Positions 1 through 8,492 of a DNA stretch of 64,000 nt are shown here, one piece after another (the first letter of the stretch is position 1; each line of letters opens with the position of its first letter). The position numbers and the translations under genes were made by a program. The notes beneath the pieces were generated by a model. The model searched no databases and had not been told where the DNA came from. It saw only the letters and a program-made list of their open reading frames with translations. The stretch is from Kibdelosporangium sp. MJ126-NF4. GTDB taxonomy: Bacteria > Actinomycetota > Actinomycetes > Mycobacteriales > Pseudonocardiaceae. The stretch is from positions 868,001-932,000 of the forward strand of contig NZ_CDME01000008.1 in assembly GCF_000826545.1 (NCBI RefSeq), read 5' to 3'.

Positions 1-191
1 CGGATGAGAATCACCCCGGCCGTGGCCGCCGCGGTGAAGACGATCAACTGGAAGGGAAGCGGGAGGATCACGGCGGACACGGCGGTGACCAGCGCGGCCG
101 CGCCCAGCACACCCAGTGCGGCGGTGAGGGTGAAGATCTCGGCGACGACCAGCACCACCGCGAAGATCAACCAGATGACCCATTCATCCAT
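1..191 (-). CDS. NfeD-like membrane protein, N-terminal part
   Basis: The reading frame begins at an ATG (complement of 189-191) and runs off the left edge, so only about 63 residues are visible. It starts MDEWVIWLIFAVVLVVAEIF, followed by a second hydrophobic stretch rich in Ala, Val and Leu. This hairpin start (aromatic residues, first helix, a VVAE motif, short loop, second helix) is typical of NfeD proteins, which sit in the membrane and usually accompany a stomatin/SPFH partner. The C-terminal OB-fold domain and any partner gene lie outside the window. Seen: sequence and hydrophobicity. Inferred: family. Confidence 0.75.
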   Translation of the reverse strand, partial: MDEWVIWLIFAVVLVVAEIFTLTAALGVLGAAALVTAVSAVILPLPFQLIVFTAAATAGVILI

Positions 192-299
192 GGCGACCTC
201 CTCCCTGCCCTCCATGGTCGTGCGTGAACTCCACCGGTACAAGGTGACCACGTCGCACACTGTGCGGCAGTTCGTTGCCGGGTTCTGGCAATGAACTGG

Positions 300-1802
300 T
301 CAGTTGGCGGCCCGGGCAAGGGCGCACGCACACGCGATGGCCTCGGTGTGGGCCGTCGCCGAGGGAAAGTAGTCGACGAAATGCCCGTTGGCGAGGTCAA
401 TGCGTTCGCTGAACAGCCCCAGTGCGTTGGCCTTGGCGCTGAGCTTCTCGTACAAGGTGTTCGCTTCGTCGAATCTGTTCTGGCGGCACAGGTTCTCCGC
501 GAGGAGGAAGCCGTTGGTCAGGGCAGTGCCGGGACCTTCTCCAGCTGGATGGATTCTCGTTCCAGTGCTCCTGCTGAGCTGCTCGGCGATGATGTTGGCA
601 GTGGCGACTATTCGTGGGTGGTCGGTTGGGACTACGCCGTAGGCGGGCAGTGAGAGGAGTCTTGGGTCGCACTCTCCACTCCCGGCGAGCGTGGTCAGAC
701 CCTGTCGCGATTCGGCCCATGTGTCCCGCAGTATCCTGCTTCGCAGGGCTGCGGCTGTTGTCTGCCAGTCCTGGCTTCCGGTGATGCCGAGGTGGTCGCT
801 GAGTCGCGCCGCTCGATCCAACGTGAGCTGACGCATCGCGGCGGAGTACGTGGTCGGCGGTTGCTCCAGTCGCGTGGCGGCGTCGGCTAGGGCAGCCAGT
901 CGTTTCCACAGTTCGTTATCGATGGGCCCGCCATGTCGGGACCACTGGTAGGCGCAGTCGAGGACGTGGCCGTGCTCGTCGCCCGGCGGGCGTTCTTCGA
1001 GTGCGTCCATCACGCTGCCGAGGATGTGGTCGGCGTCGGAATCGAGGCCAATATCGCGGATCGTCGACGCGGTACGTGCCGGATTGACGGCGCCGGATCG
1101 GCACAGAAGTTTCAGCGCCAGTGCGGACCGGTTCACCATTCGCTGATGCGGCCCACGGTAGGTGATGGTGTCGCTCCATTGTCGCCATGCCGTGGTTGTC
1201 CCGTCGAGAAGGCGACGTGGATAGGTGTGGTGTGCGCGATGAGCTGTATCGTTCCAGCGCAACAGGAACCAGAGGTCGTCACCGGCATACACGGTGGTCG
1301 TGGTGTGCTGACTCGCCAGTGGCCTGTCGGTGATCAGGCGTAGGTCGTCGCGGGCCCCGGAGAACCGCCACCGAATGCCGCCTCCGTGTCGCTCGGCACG
1401 CGGATCGCCACCCGGCTGAATGCGGACGTGCAGCGTGGCGCTGCCTTCGAGTACTCGGACGTAGCGAAGCAGTTCGCCTCGTAAAGCAGGGACATCGTCG
1501 GTGAGGTCAGCCGCCGAGCGCAGTGTGAAGGCGTCGGTCACTTCCACCACGCCGGTGCGTCCGTGCATCTCTGTGACGAGAACGTTGGTGTTCGACACGT
1601 AGTACTGACGACTGCTCAGCAACTCGTCGATAACGACTACGAAGTTGTTGTGCTCGTCGAAGAGCAAGGGGATTTCGTCAGGAGCTGCGGCCATCCGTGT
1701 GATCCGGCCATCACGGCCGACGAGTGCCCAACCGTGGCCGTCGCCGACGAGGCCGTGATCGGCGGCAGCCCGTTGACCGTCTGTCGGTCGCTCACCACGC
1801 AC
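300..1802 (-). CDS. Degenerate, probably inactive GH15-like protein
   Basis: The N-terminus (LVGDGHGWALVGRDG) matches the start of GH15 glucoamylase/trehalase proteins, and the C-terminus (GLFSERID...) matches their end. Compared with the intact paralogue at 15231-16997, the central catalytic part is missing: there is no WDYRYCWLRDA segment and no PEE...WLPGY general-acid segment, and the EGAF catalytic-base motif has become TNGF. At about 500 residues it is shorter than the 588-residue paralogue. I chose the GTG at 1802 because homology begins about 15 residues later; the frame stays open further and would then overlap the divergent PucR gene. It may be a regulatory or sugar-binding relic. 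Codon use looks normal and there are no internal stops, so the frame is probably still maintained. Confidence 0.6.
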   Translation of the reverse strand: MRGERPTDGQRAAADHGLVGDGHGWALVGRDGRITRMAAAPDEIPLLFDEHNNFVVVIDELLSSRQYYVSNTNVLVTEMHGRTGVVEVTDAFTLRSAADLTDDVPALRGELLRYVRVLEGSATLHVRIQPGGDPRAERHGGGIRWRFSGARDDLRLITDRPLASQHTTTTVYAGDDLWFLLRWNDTAHRAHHTYPRRLLDGTTTAWRQWSDTITYRGPHQRMVNRSALALKLLCRSGAVNPARTASTIRDIGLDSDADHILGSVMDALEERPPGDEHGHVLDCAYQWSRHGGPIDNELWKRLAALADAATRLEQPPTTYSAAMRQLTLDRAARLSDHLGITGSQDWQTTAAALRSRILRDTWAESRQGLTTLAGSGECDPRLLSLPAYGVVPTDHPRIVATANIIAEQLSRSTGTRIHPAGEGPGTALTNGFLLAENLCRQNRFDEANTLYEKLSAKANALGLFSERIDLANGHFVDYFPSATAHTEAIACACALARAAN

Positions 1803-1908
1803 GTCGTCGATCGTCGCTGGGCGAAATCCGGCGCACCAGGTGCGGTGACGGCTACGGTCAGGGTGAGTTGGTTGCCGACAATCGGCAACGGCGGCGAGAG
1901 GACTCATC

Positions 1909-3063
1909 GTGACCGGCCGACTTGACGTCAATGCCGTGACGGCGCGGGCCACCCGCGACGCGGGCGGTGTTCCCGCCACGTTCCTGGCGGGGTACATCGA
2001 GATCCTCGACGCCGTAAGCGTGAGCAAACGGCGGCTGGCCCGCGACGAACTGGAATCACGCCGAGCCCTGGGCGCGTCCGCGGCCGAAGCGGGGGTCGCG
2101 CTCCGTTCGCTCGTCGACCTCTACCTCAGCGTGAACTGGTTGGTGTGGCGTGACCTGCCCGCAGTGACAGCAGCGAAGAACAAAGAGGACGTTGTCGGCA
2201 TCGCCGAGGCGATCATGCGCGCTGCGGACGACGTGGTCGTCGCCCTGGCGGAGGGGTATGCCGAGGCGCAGCGGGCGACCATGCGCCAAGAAGAGGCCGA
2301 ACGACGCGAATTCATCGACGACCTGTTCCACGGCCGCAGCGATCTGGGACGTCTCGCCGAGCGCGCCGAGCGCTTCGGACTGCGTCTCGCGGGCACCTAC
2401 ATCGTCACGGCCGCCAAGGCGGACCATCCCTTCACTGACGGCGACGCCGTCACTCGCCGCGTCGAATCACTGTTGCTCAGGCAGTTCGACGCGCACCAAG
2501 TACTGGTAACGACCAAACAGGGGCTACTGCTCTGCATCGCGCCCGGCGCGCTGCCGAACGCGTCAACCGAGTTCGCCCGTCATCTCGAGAACGTTCTGCC
2601 ACCGGACCAGGTCGGGCAGGTCGCGGTCGGCCGTGCCCATCCTGGCCCTGGCGGGATTCTTCGTTCCTACGAGGAAGCCCGTGCCACGCTGGAACTCGCG
2701 GCCGCACTGGGGCTGCAGTCCCCGGTTCTCAGCGCAACCGAACTGCTGGTGTTCCAAGTCCTGTTCCGGGACCGCGCGGCGATCATCGATCTGGTGGGTA
2801 CGGTCCTGGGCCCGCTGGACAAGAGCCGTGGCGGCGCAATGCCTTTGCTGGAAACGCTGTCCGCATACTTCGCTACGGGTGAGAACGCCGCGGCAGCCGC
2901 GCGGCGATTGTTTCTGAGCGTCCGCGCATTTACCTACCGGCTCGACCGGGTCAAGCACCTGACCGGGCACGATCCGAGAGACCCTGAGCAGCGCTTCACC
3001 CTGGAGGCCGCGGTTCTCGGTGCGCGCCTGCTGAACTGGCCTGACCAGGAACTGCCGGACTGA
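1909..3063 (+). CDS. PucR/CdaR-type transcriptional regulator
   Basis: A 384-residue protein starting at GTG, preceded by GAGAGG at 7 nt. The C-terminal ~60 residues form a PucR-type helix-turn-helix: LETLSAYFATGENAAAAARR followed by a region containing R-x-F-T-Y-R-L-D-R. The middle (about residues 140-280) resembles the GGDEF-like CdaR domain of this family, and the N-terminal third is all-helical (a RsbRD-like N domain is usual). These proteins regulate purine, sugar-acid or amino-acid catabolism. It is divergent from the GH15-like gene, with about 100 bp between the starts, and convergent with zwf, so it could control either. The ligand is unknown. Confidence 0.8.
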   Translation: MTGRLDVNAVTARATRDAGGVPATFLAGYIEILDAVSVSKRRLARDELESRRALGASAAEAGVALRSLVDLYLSVNWLVWRDLPAVTAAKNKEDVVGIAEAIMRAADDVVVALAEGYAEAQRATMRQEEAERREFIDDLFHGRSDLGRLAERAERFGLRLAGTYIVTAAKADHPFTDGDAVTRRVESLLLRQFDAHQVLVTTKQGLLLCIAPGALPNASTEFARHLENVLPPDQVGQVAVGRAHPGPGGILRSYEEARATLELAAALGLQSPVLSATELLVFQVLFRDRAAIIDLVGTVLGPLDKSRGGAMPLLETLSAYFATGENAAAAARRLFLSVRAFTYRLDRVKHLTGHDPRDPEQRFTLEAAVLGARLLNWPDQELPD

Positions 3064-3133
3064 CGCCCTCGTCACCAGACGAAGTAGCACGGTGGCCGCC
3101 CATGTTCAAACCACTGATCTGGAGCGTCATGGT

Positions 3134-4501
3134 TCAATCCGACGTAGGTGGTGGACCGGCTGAGCCTGCGGGGTAGGTCTCGAGCGTGACCGTGCCTGCC
3201 GCCCATGCGTCGAGGATCGGCTCGACGATCCGCCAGCTCTCTTCGGCTTCGTCGGCGCGGATGGCCAGGGTCTGGTCGCCGCGCAGAACTTCCAGCAACA
3301 GCCGCGAGTAGGCGGGCAGGTCGTTGGCTGGAAACCGGGCGGCCAGTTCGGCGCGTTCCAGGTCGAACGGATCGCCGGCACCGTTGAGGTTCACGGCGAG
3401 TTCGACACGGTCCGGGTCGAGAGCGAATCGCAGGACGTCGGCCGGTGCTGTGTCCGAGAACGGCTGGTGCGGCGTAGGTTTGAAGTGGACGATGATCTCC
3501 CGGCGGTCGCGGCCCAGCGCCTTGCCGCTGCGCAGCCGGAACGGAACCCCGGCCCACCGCCAGTTCTCCACGAACAGTGTGACCTCGGCGAACGTTTCGG
3601 TCTCCCGGCTGGAGTCCACACCGGACTCGTTCGCGTAGGCCGGGATGCGCCGGGCACCGACGTCGCCTGCGGTGTATCGCGCCCGGCGGGTGAGTTGGGA
3701 CATTCGTGCCGGGTCGGGTGCCCGTACCGCGCGCAGGACTTCGACCTTGCCGTTGCGCAGGTCGCGTTCGCTCATGCTGGCGGGTGGTTCCATGGCGACC
3801 AGCGCCAGCAGTTGCAGCAGGTGGTTCTGGATCATGTCCTTGAGGGCGCCGGCGGAGTCGTAGTAGCCCGCGCGGTCTTCGAGTGCGAGCGTCTCGTCCC
3901 AGACGATGTCCACCGAGTTGACGTGCAAGGCGTTCCAGACCGGTTCGAAGATCCGGTTGGCGAACCGCAGCCCGAGCACGTTCAACACGGTCTGCTTGGC
4001 CAGGAAGTGGTCCACCCGGAAGACGTCCTGCTCGTCGAAGCTGGAGTGGATCGTCTCGTTGAGTCGTCGCGCGTCCGCCAGATCGGCACCGAACGGTTTC
4101 TCCACCACGAGCCTGCTGGCCACGGGTGGCGGCTGGTGGGCCAGCGCACGCAGCGTGTCCAGGAAGATCGCATTGGGCAGCGCCAGGTAGATCACGGCGG
4201 GACCGGGCAGGCTGGCCAGCGCCACACCCAGATCGCCGGGATCGGTCACGTCCGCGGTGTAATGCCGCAGCCGTTTGACGAACTCGGAAACCACCGGCGC
4301 CGGAAGGTCCGGGGCGTGGCGCTCGAGCCGCTCGGTGGCCTCGGCGCGGAACGCGTCGTCGTCCGCCGCACGGCGGTCCACGCCCACGATCGTGACCCGA
4401 TCGTCGAGCATGCCCGCAGCGTGCAACCGTGCCGCCGCCGGGAGCAGGTATCGCCCAGTCAGGTCACCTGAGGCGCCCAGCACGACCAGTGTCTCGATCA
4501 T
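3134..4501 (-). CDS. zwf: Glucose-6-phosphate dehydrogenase family protein
   Basis: A 455-residue protein with the N-terminal NAD(P)-binding motif GASGDLTGRYLLPA and the substrate-site motif RVDHFLAKQ, followed by ...NRIFEPVWN as in Zwf. The family oxidises glucose 6-phosphate to 6-phosphogluconolactone and supplies NADPH. Odd points: the usual GASGDLAKRKL is altered (TGRYL), and RIDHYLGKE has become RVDHFLAKQ, so this is a divergent paralogue rather than the housekeeping enzyme, which usually sits with tal/tkt/opcA. No pentose-phosphate neighbours are present. The start is the ATG at 4501. It is convergent with the PucR gene. Confidence 0.85.
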   Translation of the reverse strand: MIETLVVLGASGDLTGRYLLPAAARLHAAGMLDDRVTIVGVDRRAADDDAFRAEATERLERHAPDLPAPVVSEFVKRLRHYTADVTDPGDLGVALASLPGPAVIYLALPNAIFLDTLRALAHQPPPVASRLVVEKPFGADLADARRLNETIHSSFDEQDVFRVDHFLAKQTVLNVLGLRFANRIFEPVWNALHVNSVDIVWDETLALEDRAGYYDSAGALKDMIQNHLLQLLALVAMEPPASMSERDLRNGKVEVLRAVRAPDPARMSQLTRRARYTAGDVGARRIPAYANESGVDSSRETETFAEVTLFVENWRWAGVPFRLRSGKALGRDRREIIVHFKPTPHQPFSDTAPADVLRFALDPDRVELAVNLNGAGDPFDLERAELAARFPANDLPAYSRLLLEVLRGDQTLAIRADEAEESWRIVEPILDAWAAGTVTLETYPAGSAGPPPTSD

Positions 4502-4535
4502 GGCTCGAGCCGGATCGACCTAGTGACCGGTTCTC

Positions 4536-4682
4536 TCACTTTGCACCTCCACCGCCGCTGCCGTCGAGTTCACCGATACCCGCCTCGTCACGTGCCGAAA
4601 CCCTGGCCCAGTTGACGGCTCGCTGCGAGCTCTCCGAGCCGTCAAACCCGGCGACAACAGCTCCTTCGTAACTCGTGTTCAC
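4536..4682 (-). pseudogene. Truncated universal stress protein remnant
   Basis: A 48-codon frame starting at GTG encodes the first strand and helix of a UspA domain (GAVVAGFDGSESSQRAVNWA), then ends in a short Gly-rich tail. A UspA domain is normally ~140 residues and the paralogues at 40245 and 41444 are ~305, so only the N-terminal edge remains. A good copy of the recurrent operator lies 52 bp upstream, as at the intact usp genes, which suggests that a complete stress gene stood here before deletion. Confidence 0.6.
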
Positions 4683-4734
4683 GATGCGGGGATATCCCGA
4701 TGGACGGACGACATACCGGCGCGTGGCAACAAAC

Positions 4735-4763
4735 TTGCCTAGCGCAAAGTTTGTTACCGGGTC
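4735..4763. promoter_or_regulatory. Recurrent operator, copy 1
   Basis: Half-sites in order are TTGC, GCAA, TTGT and GGTC, with N5/N3/N5 spacing; the left dyad TTGC-N5-GCAA is perfect. It is nested in the inverted repeat AACAAACTT/AAGTTTGTT and lies 52 bp upstream of the usp remnant. Confidence 0.65.
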
Positions 4764-5045
4764 ATTCTGATCATGCTCGGGCCTGGTCGGATATGCCCTC
4801 GGCGTGCCCGAAACACCCCAGTGGCGCGGACGTGCCCAGATACACACGGAGATCCGACCACGGGTTGGCAGGGGCGGTACATCACCTGGTCGGTGACGTG
4901 TTCGCCATGGCGCCTTGTGCTCGGCTTGGTCAGCCACGCCATGACACAGTGTGAGTGATGTGAGGCGGACCGCCCGACTGCCGTCACGATAGTCGAGCAG
5001 TCCATCGTGTCCATTTCGGACACGTCCGCACGCTCGATTGCGGTC

Positions 5046-5074
5046 TGTCCGACAGCAAATGTTGCAACTTGCAA
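5046..5074. promoter_or_regulatory. Recurrent operator, copy 2
   Basis: Half-sites TGTC, GCAA, TTGC and GCAA. The core GCAA-ATG-TTGC and the right dyad TTGC-N5-GCAA are both perfect. It is 83 bp upstream of the small frame at 5158. Confidence 0.7.
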
Positions 5075-5157
5075 GTTAATGTGCCACGTTTGAATGTTTC
5101 CGAATGCTGTCTCTGGGCAACCGGCAGTGACGGGTGTCGGTCCTGCGAGGGGTGGCA

Positions 5158-5340
5158 ATGGCTGGGCGGGAAGACAGGGCTACCAGAGGAACCGCGCTCG
5201 GTGTGTTGCCGACTGCGCTGACGGTGGCGTACGGAATCCTTGGTATACATGGCGCACTTCTGTGGTTGGGACTGGACATAGCCTTGTGGGACCGCCACTC
5301 ACGCCTGCGCAGTGCCTCGCGGTCGCTGGCTTGTTCGTGA
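5158..5340 (+). CDS. Possible small single-pass membrane protein
   Basis: A 60-codon frame from an ATG preceded by GAGGGG at 6 nt. About residues 14-36 form one hydrophobic helix (ALGVLPTALTVAYGILGIHG...), and the C-terminus is basic. No family recognised. Support comes from the ribosome-binding site, the membrane helix and the operator copy upstream; the similar small membrane proteins at 7446, 19695 and 28055 make it plausible. It could also be non-coding. Confidence 0.3.
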   Translation: MAGREDRATRGTALGVLPTALTVAYGILGIHGALLWLGLDIALWDRHSRLRSASRSLACS

Positions 5341-5449
5341 TCAGGAAGCTCCTATGCGGGCGGCGTGAATGACCCGGGGAGCGATGAAGCGTGGATGGTC
5401 AGATGCATGCTCGGCTATCGCCTCATATGCGCCGCAGCTGCGTGAAGCG

Positions 5450-5478
5450 TTGCACTAATCAACATTTGGTCACGGCAA
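5450..5478. promoter_or_regulatory. Recurrent operator, copy 3
   Basis: Half-sites TTGC, TCAA, TTGG and GCAA, so each 13-bp dyad carries a single mismatch. It lies 94 bp upstream of the SPW-type gene at 5573. Confidence 0.65.
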
Positions 5479-5572
5479 TGTTACGTGCCGTTGCCGCCTG
5501 ATTGAGCGCGCACCGCGCCGGGCACACCAGAGGAAACCGGTATCACCGCTGACGTGTGAGTGGAGGAATAGT

Positions 5573-6121
5573 ATGACAAGCGCACACGAGCCGGACCCGC
5601 ATCGGCGCCAGGATGAGTTGCGGGAGCGAGCGCTTACTGAGGCCCCGCCTTGGGCCAGCGCGAACGCTCCGACCGCGTACCGCGCGGGAGCGGGTTTCTA
5701 CCGCGAACAAGACGAGGCGACAGCCGCCAGACTGCCCAGCGGCGTGGTGGCGATCGCTGGAATCTGGCTTGTGGTAGCCCCGTTCTTATTGCTGGACGGG
5801 ACAGCCGGTGTGGTCATTGTGGATGCGTGGGGTGACATCCTCGTGGGTCTGGTGTTGTCGGTATTCGGTCTTCTCCGTTGCGTGGCTCCGCACAAGCGAA
5901 TGTGGTTGAGCCCGGCGAACATCGTCATCGGCATCTGGCTGGTAGCCGCGGCTGTCCTGCCCTTCGGGTGGCCCGGAGTGCATCCCGTGAACGACATCGT
6001 CGTTGGCGTCGTCGTGGTTCTCATGGCCACCAGCAGCACCACTTTGACGTTGATTGCCCAGCGCCATGCCCGCCGGACCGTCACGTCGGCGACGACGTCC
6101 CCGCCGGGCCGGAAGCAGTAA
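5573..6121 (+). CDS. SPW-type four-helix membrane protein
   Basis: A 182-residue protein with a polar ~60-residue N-terminus and four hydrophobic helices in two repeated halves (VVAIAGIWLVVAPFLLL and IVIGIWLVAAAVLPFGW). Each half begins with an IAGIWL/VIGIWL motif, the layout of SPW-repeat proteins. Function unknown. A second family member lies at 17070-17459. The start ATG has GGAGG upstream (gtggaggaatagt). Operator copy 3 precedes it, which suggests stress-linked expression. Confidence 0.7.
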   Translation: MTSAHEPDPHRRQDELRERALTEAPPWASANAPTAYRAGAGFYREQDEATAARLPSGVVAIAGIWLVVAPFLLLDGTAGVVIVDAWGDILVGLVLSVFGLLRCVAPHKRMWLSPANIVIGIWLVAAAVLPFGWPGVHPVNDIVVGVVVVLMATSSTTLTLIAQRHARRTVTSATTSPPGRKQ

Positions 6122-6218
6122 GGAAGTGTCGGTACAAGACCACAGTCGCGGTGTTCGGGCTTGCTTCCGGCTGTGACGATGCTGGGCGAAGACGGGCAGA
6201 CAGATGGTGGACGCTGCG

Positions 6219-7286
6219 TCAGGATGAGCTGGCTCTCGTGCCGGGCAGGGGAACGCTCGACCGCAGTGTGGTGGTGAGTTCGTCGGTGGTCAGTCGGCGT
6301 GGTCCGATGTAGTAGAGGACCACACCAGGTGGCAGCTCGGTGTGCCAGCCGGGGTTGACCATGAGACGGCCGTGAGCACTGGCGGCCAGTACAGTCACGC
6401 CATGGCGGCTGCCGAGCGCGATCTGGCACTGTCCGACCACAAGCGAGCCCAGCGAGCGCGGCAACCGGACGGAGTAGGTGTTGGCGCCGTCGGACGACAT
6501 CAACTCGGTGTAGACCTCGGCGATGCCCGGGGAGGTCAGTTCCTCGGTGATCATGCGAGGCGTATGCCATTGGACGCAGCGGATGTTGCCGTCCACGTAC
6601 CGCATCAGCTGAGCTCGTTCCATATCCCGCAGGCTGACGACGATGTGCGCCCTGGTGTTGACATGGTCGACGGTGACCGCGATGGCGAGAGCCTCGTTGT
6701 CGTCCCTGGCGTCGACAAGAACGGTGCGGGCTCGGTGCACCCCCGACCGGTGCAGCACGTTCTGATCGGTCAGTTCGCCGCGGACGAAGTCGATGTCCTG
6801 CTCCGGCATCGGGTGCTCGCCCACGTCGTCCCAGGCGCACAGAACGAGCCGCTCATCCCGGGCCTCCGCCCTCAACTGGGCGACGATCCGCTCGGTGCGA
6901 CCTGCCGTGTAGCCCAGCAACGCGATATGACCTGTGGCCGCCACGGTGATCGATCCCTGCATGCGTCGCCCCTTCATCCGTTCCAGCACCGAGGCCAGCT
7001 TCGTGAACACCGTCGTCAGGGTGGCGATCCCGCCGACGATCACGTAGCTGCCGACGACATGCCCGACCGGCGTCTGAGGAAAGAAATCGCCGTAGCCCAC
7101 AGTCGCCGCCGTGACCACGAAGTACCACCAGTAGTTCGCAGGCTGGACGAGATCGCTTCCCGCCGGTTCGGCGAGCGCCATCAGCGGCCAACTGGTCGCG
7201 AAGACGAACACGATGACCGCGATCGGTGTGGCCCAACTGGTCAACAGCGCCAACCGGGCGAGCGCTCGCGTGAGGACGTACAGCAC
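6219..7286 (-). CDS. Two-helix potassium channel with RCK (TrkA-N/TrkA-C) domain
   Basis: A 355-residue protein. Helix 1 spans about residues 14-36; the pore loop carries the K+ selectivity filter T62-V-G-Y-G-D67; helix 2 follows at about 75-95. The cytoplasmic part begins with GHIALLGYTAGRTERIV, a Rossmann-like RCK (TrkA-N) domain, and ends with a TrkA-C-like segment. The layout is that of MthK/Kch-type ligand-gated channels. It would set membrane potential and K+ balance under stress. Single gene on the minus strand, with a perfect TTGC-N5-GCAA dyad 81-93 bp upstream of the ATG. Confidence 0.85.
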   Translation of the reverse strand: MLYVLTRALARLALLTSWATPIAVIVFVFATSWPLMALAEPAGSDLVQPANYWWYFVVTAATVGYGDFFPQTPVGHVVGSYVIVGGIATLTTVFTKLASVLERMKGRRMQGSITVAATGHIALLGYTAGRTERIVAQLRAEARDERLVLCAWDDVGEHPMPEQDIDFVRGELTDQNVLHRSGVHRARTVLVDARDDNEALAIAVTVDHVNTRAHIVVSLRDMERAQLMRYVDGNIRCVQWHTPRMITEELTSPGIAEVYTELMSSDGANTYSVRLPRSLGSLVVGQCQIALGSRHGVTVLAASAHGRLMVNPGWHTELPPGVVLYYIGPRRLTTDELTTTLRSSVPLPGTRASSS

Positions 7287-7367
7287 GACGTGACCGAGAC
7301 AGCCCTTCTCATAGTGTGAAGCCCCCCCGAACGACCATAAACTGGGAAGACAGCGCCGGTCAATCTA

Positions 7368-7396
7368 TTGCTGTACGCAAGCGTCGCGCCCACCGA
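7368..7396. promoter_or_regulatory. Recurrent operator, copy 4
   Basis: Half-sites TTGC, GCAA, TCGC and CCGA. The left dyad (7368-7380) is perfect and the right one is degenerate. It is upstream of the K+ channel gene. Confidence 0.6.
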
Positions 7397-7445
7397 AGCA
7401 ATCAAAGGTCCTGCACGACGTCATGACAGACTGGTCGAACACACG

Positions 7446-7658
7446 TCACCGACGCCGACTGCGGCGGCGATAGAGAACCACGCCGATGGCAATCGCTGTG
7501 GCCAACGCTGCCGCCGCGATGAGGATCGTGTACAAGGGGTTGGGGCCGCGGGTGATGCTGGTGACCAGGAACCCGATCATGACCACCAGGCTGGTAAGGG
7601 CGGCCAGTACTTTGATGGGGAAAAGGTTCCGGTCTTGTTCGAATTGGTTGCGAGGCAT
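7446..7658 (-). CDS. Small two-helix membrane protein
   Basis: Seventy residues: a polar start (MPRNQFEQDRNLFP), helix 1 (VLAALTSLVVMIGFLVTSI), a short loop with RGPNPLY, helix 2 (TILIAAAALATAIAIGVVLY) and a strongly basic tail (RRRSRRR). No family recognised. It has a normal ATG start, high GC at third codon positions and stands alone. The positive tail predicts both termini in the cytoplasm. Confidence 0.6.
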   Translation of the reverse strand: MPRNQFEQDRNLFPIKVLAALTSLVVMIGFLVTSITRGPNPLYTILIAAAALATAIAIGVVLYRRRSRRR

Positions 7659-7807
7659 GGTTTTCGCTCCGTCCTGTCGTATCCAGTACCAACCGTGTTC
7701 AGTTGATGGCGATCAGATCGTCTCTCAGACAGGCGCATGGGCACATTGACACGATGCTCGACGACAAGGCGCCGACCGCCGAACTGGATCAGGGTGGGCG
7801 TCCCGCC

Positions 7808-8167
7808 TCAGGTTGTGCCGGTCGTGGGCGGCTGCGCCTGCTTGACGCGAAGTGGTATGCCTTGCATGCACGTCGTGGGGGTCCCCCGTTCGGGTGTGCC
7901 GGTCACGGTCAGCTGCTGCCCTGGTCGCAGACCCTGCGTTTCGGTGCCGACCAGGAGGTACTGGGTGGTGCCGGTGTCGAGCAGCAGGCAACCAGGTTCG
8001 ACTCCCGACATGACCGCGCCGCTGACGGTGATCTCCTCGGTGTTCGGAACGGACGATGTCGGTGGCGGCGGAGGCGGCTCCGACGCGGGACCGTTGCCGC
8101 ACGCCGACAGAGTCAGCAGCGAGGCGACGACCGTCACGGTTCGGCGGACCTCTGTTGATGTCTTCAT
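7808..8167 (-). CDS. Small secreted lipoprotein
   Basis: 119 residues with a lipoprotein signal peptide (basic MKTSTEVRR, hydrophobic core, then LLTLSAC with the lipobox Cys), a Pro-rich linker of six consecutive prolines, then a ~75-residue domain starting EEITVSGAVMSGVEPGCLLL and resembling the OB-like folds of secreted actinobacterial proteins. No catalytic motif. The cell location should be the outer face of the membrane. Operator copy 5 lies 45 bp upstream of its ATG. Confidence 0.7.
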   Translation of the reverse strand: MKTSTEVRRTVTVVASLLTLSACGNGPASEPPPPPPTSSVPNTEEITVSGAVMSGVEPGCLLLDTGTTQYLLVGTETQGLRPGQQLTVTGTPERGTPTTCMQGIPLRVKQAQPPTTGTT

Positions 8168-8212
8168 ACAGTGATGGGTACCCGTGATGTCGCAGGGCAC
8201 ACAGCGGGAAAC

Positions 8213-8241
8213 TTGCTGCCCGCAAATATTGACAGGTCGTC
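8213..8241. promoter_or_regulatory. Recurrent operator, copy 5
   Basis: Half-sites TTGC, GCAA, TTGA and CGTC; the left dyad (8213-8225) is perfect. It lies between divergent genes, the lipoprotein (start 8167) and the small frame at 8302, so it could serve either. Confidence 0.65.
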
Positions 8242-8301
8242 CTGTTTCAGTTCTGGTGTGTGGGTAGTCGCAGACGAGGCAGGGCCGACGAAAGGCATGC
8301 C

Positions 8302-8433
8302 ATGTACCATGGTCCCGATCACGACCGGGTTGTGCTCAACGCGTACGAGCGTCACCAGTTGGAGTTGATGGAGCGCGTGGCCACCCACGGCAGGGAACGG
8401 CGGAACACGTCACATCTCCGTAATGACCGTTAG
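8302..8433 (+). CDS. Possible 43-residue protein, DUF3040-like N-terminus
   Basis: The frame encodes MYHGPDHDRVVLNAYERHQL, then an amphipathic helix and a basic tail ending at TAG. The L-x-x-Y-E-R-x-Q-L-x-x-(M/I)-E pattern resembles the helix that opens DUF3040 proteins (compare SDHEKRQLRLIEQQL at 10794), but the membrane helices are absent. A weak AAAGG lies upstream. It is 59 bp before the thioredoxin-like gene, so it might instead be a leader of that operon. Confidence 0.35.
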   Translation: MYHGPDHDRVVLNAYERHQLELMERVATHGRERRNTSHLRNDR

Positions 8434-8492
8434 GTCCTGTTTCGCCGCCGAGTACGGCAGGATCGTCCCCGATCAGTCGTGGAGGTGGTGGA

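Larger units (their letters stand above)
4683..5157. other. 475-bp intergenic region with two operator copies
   Basis: No convincing gene. The stretch is more AT-rich than its surroundings and holds two copies of the 16-bp-phased operator (4735-4763 and 5046-5074). It also contains a 9-bp inverted repeat AACAAACTT/AAGTTTGTT (4728-4736 and 4747-4755) and the 12-bp perfect palindrome AACTTGCAAGTT (5066-5077). Confidence 0.6.

Noticed and set aside
4728..4763. Inverted repeat AACAAACTT/AAGTTTGTT considered as a terminator
   Set aside because: It lies upstream of a minus-strand frame and coincides with the recurrent operator, with no T-run; a binding site fits better.
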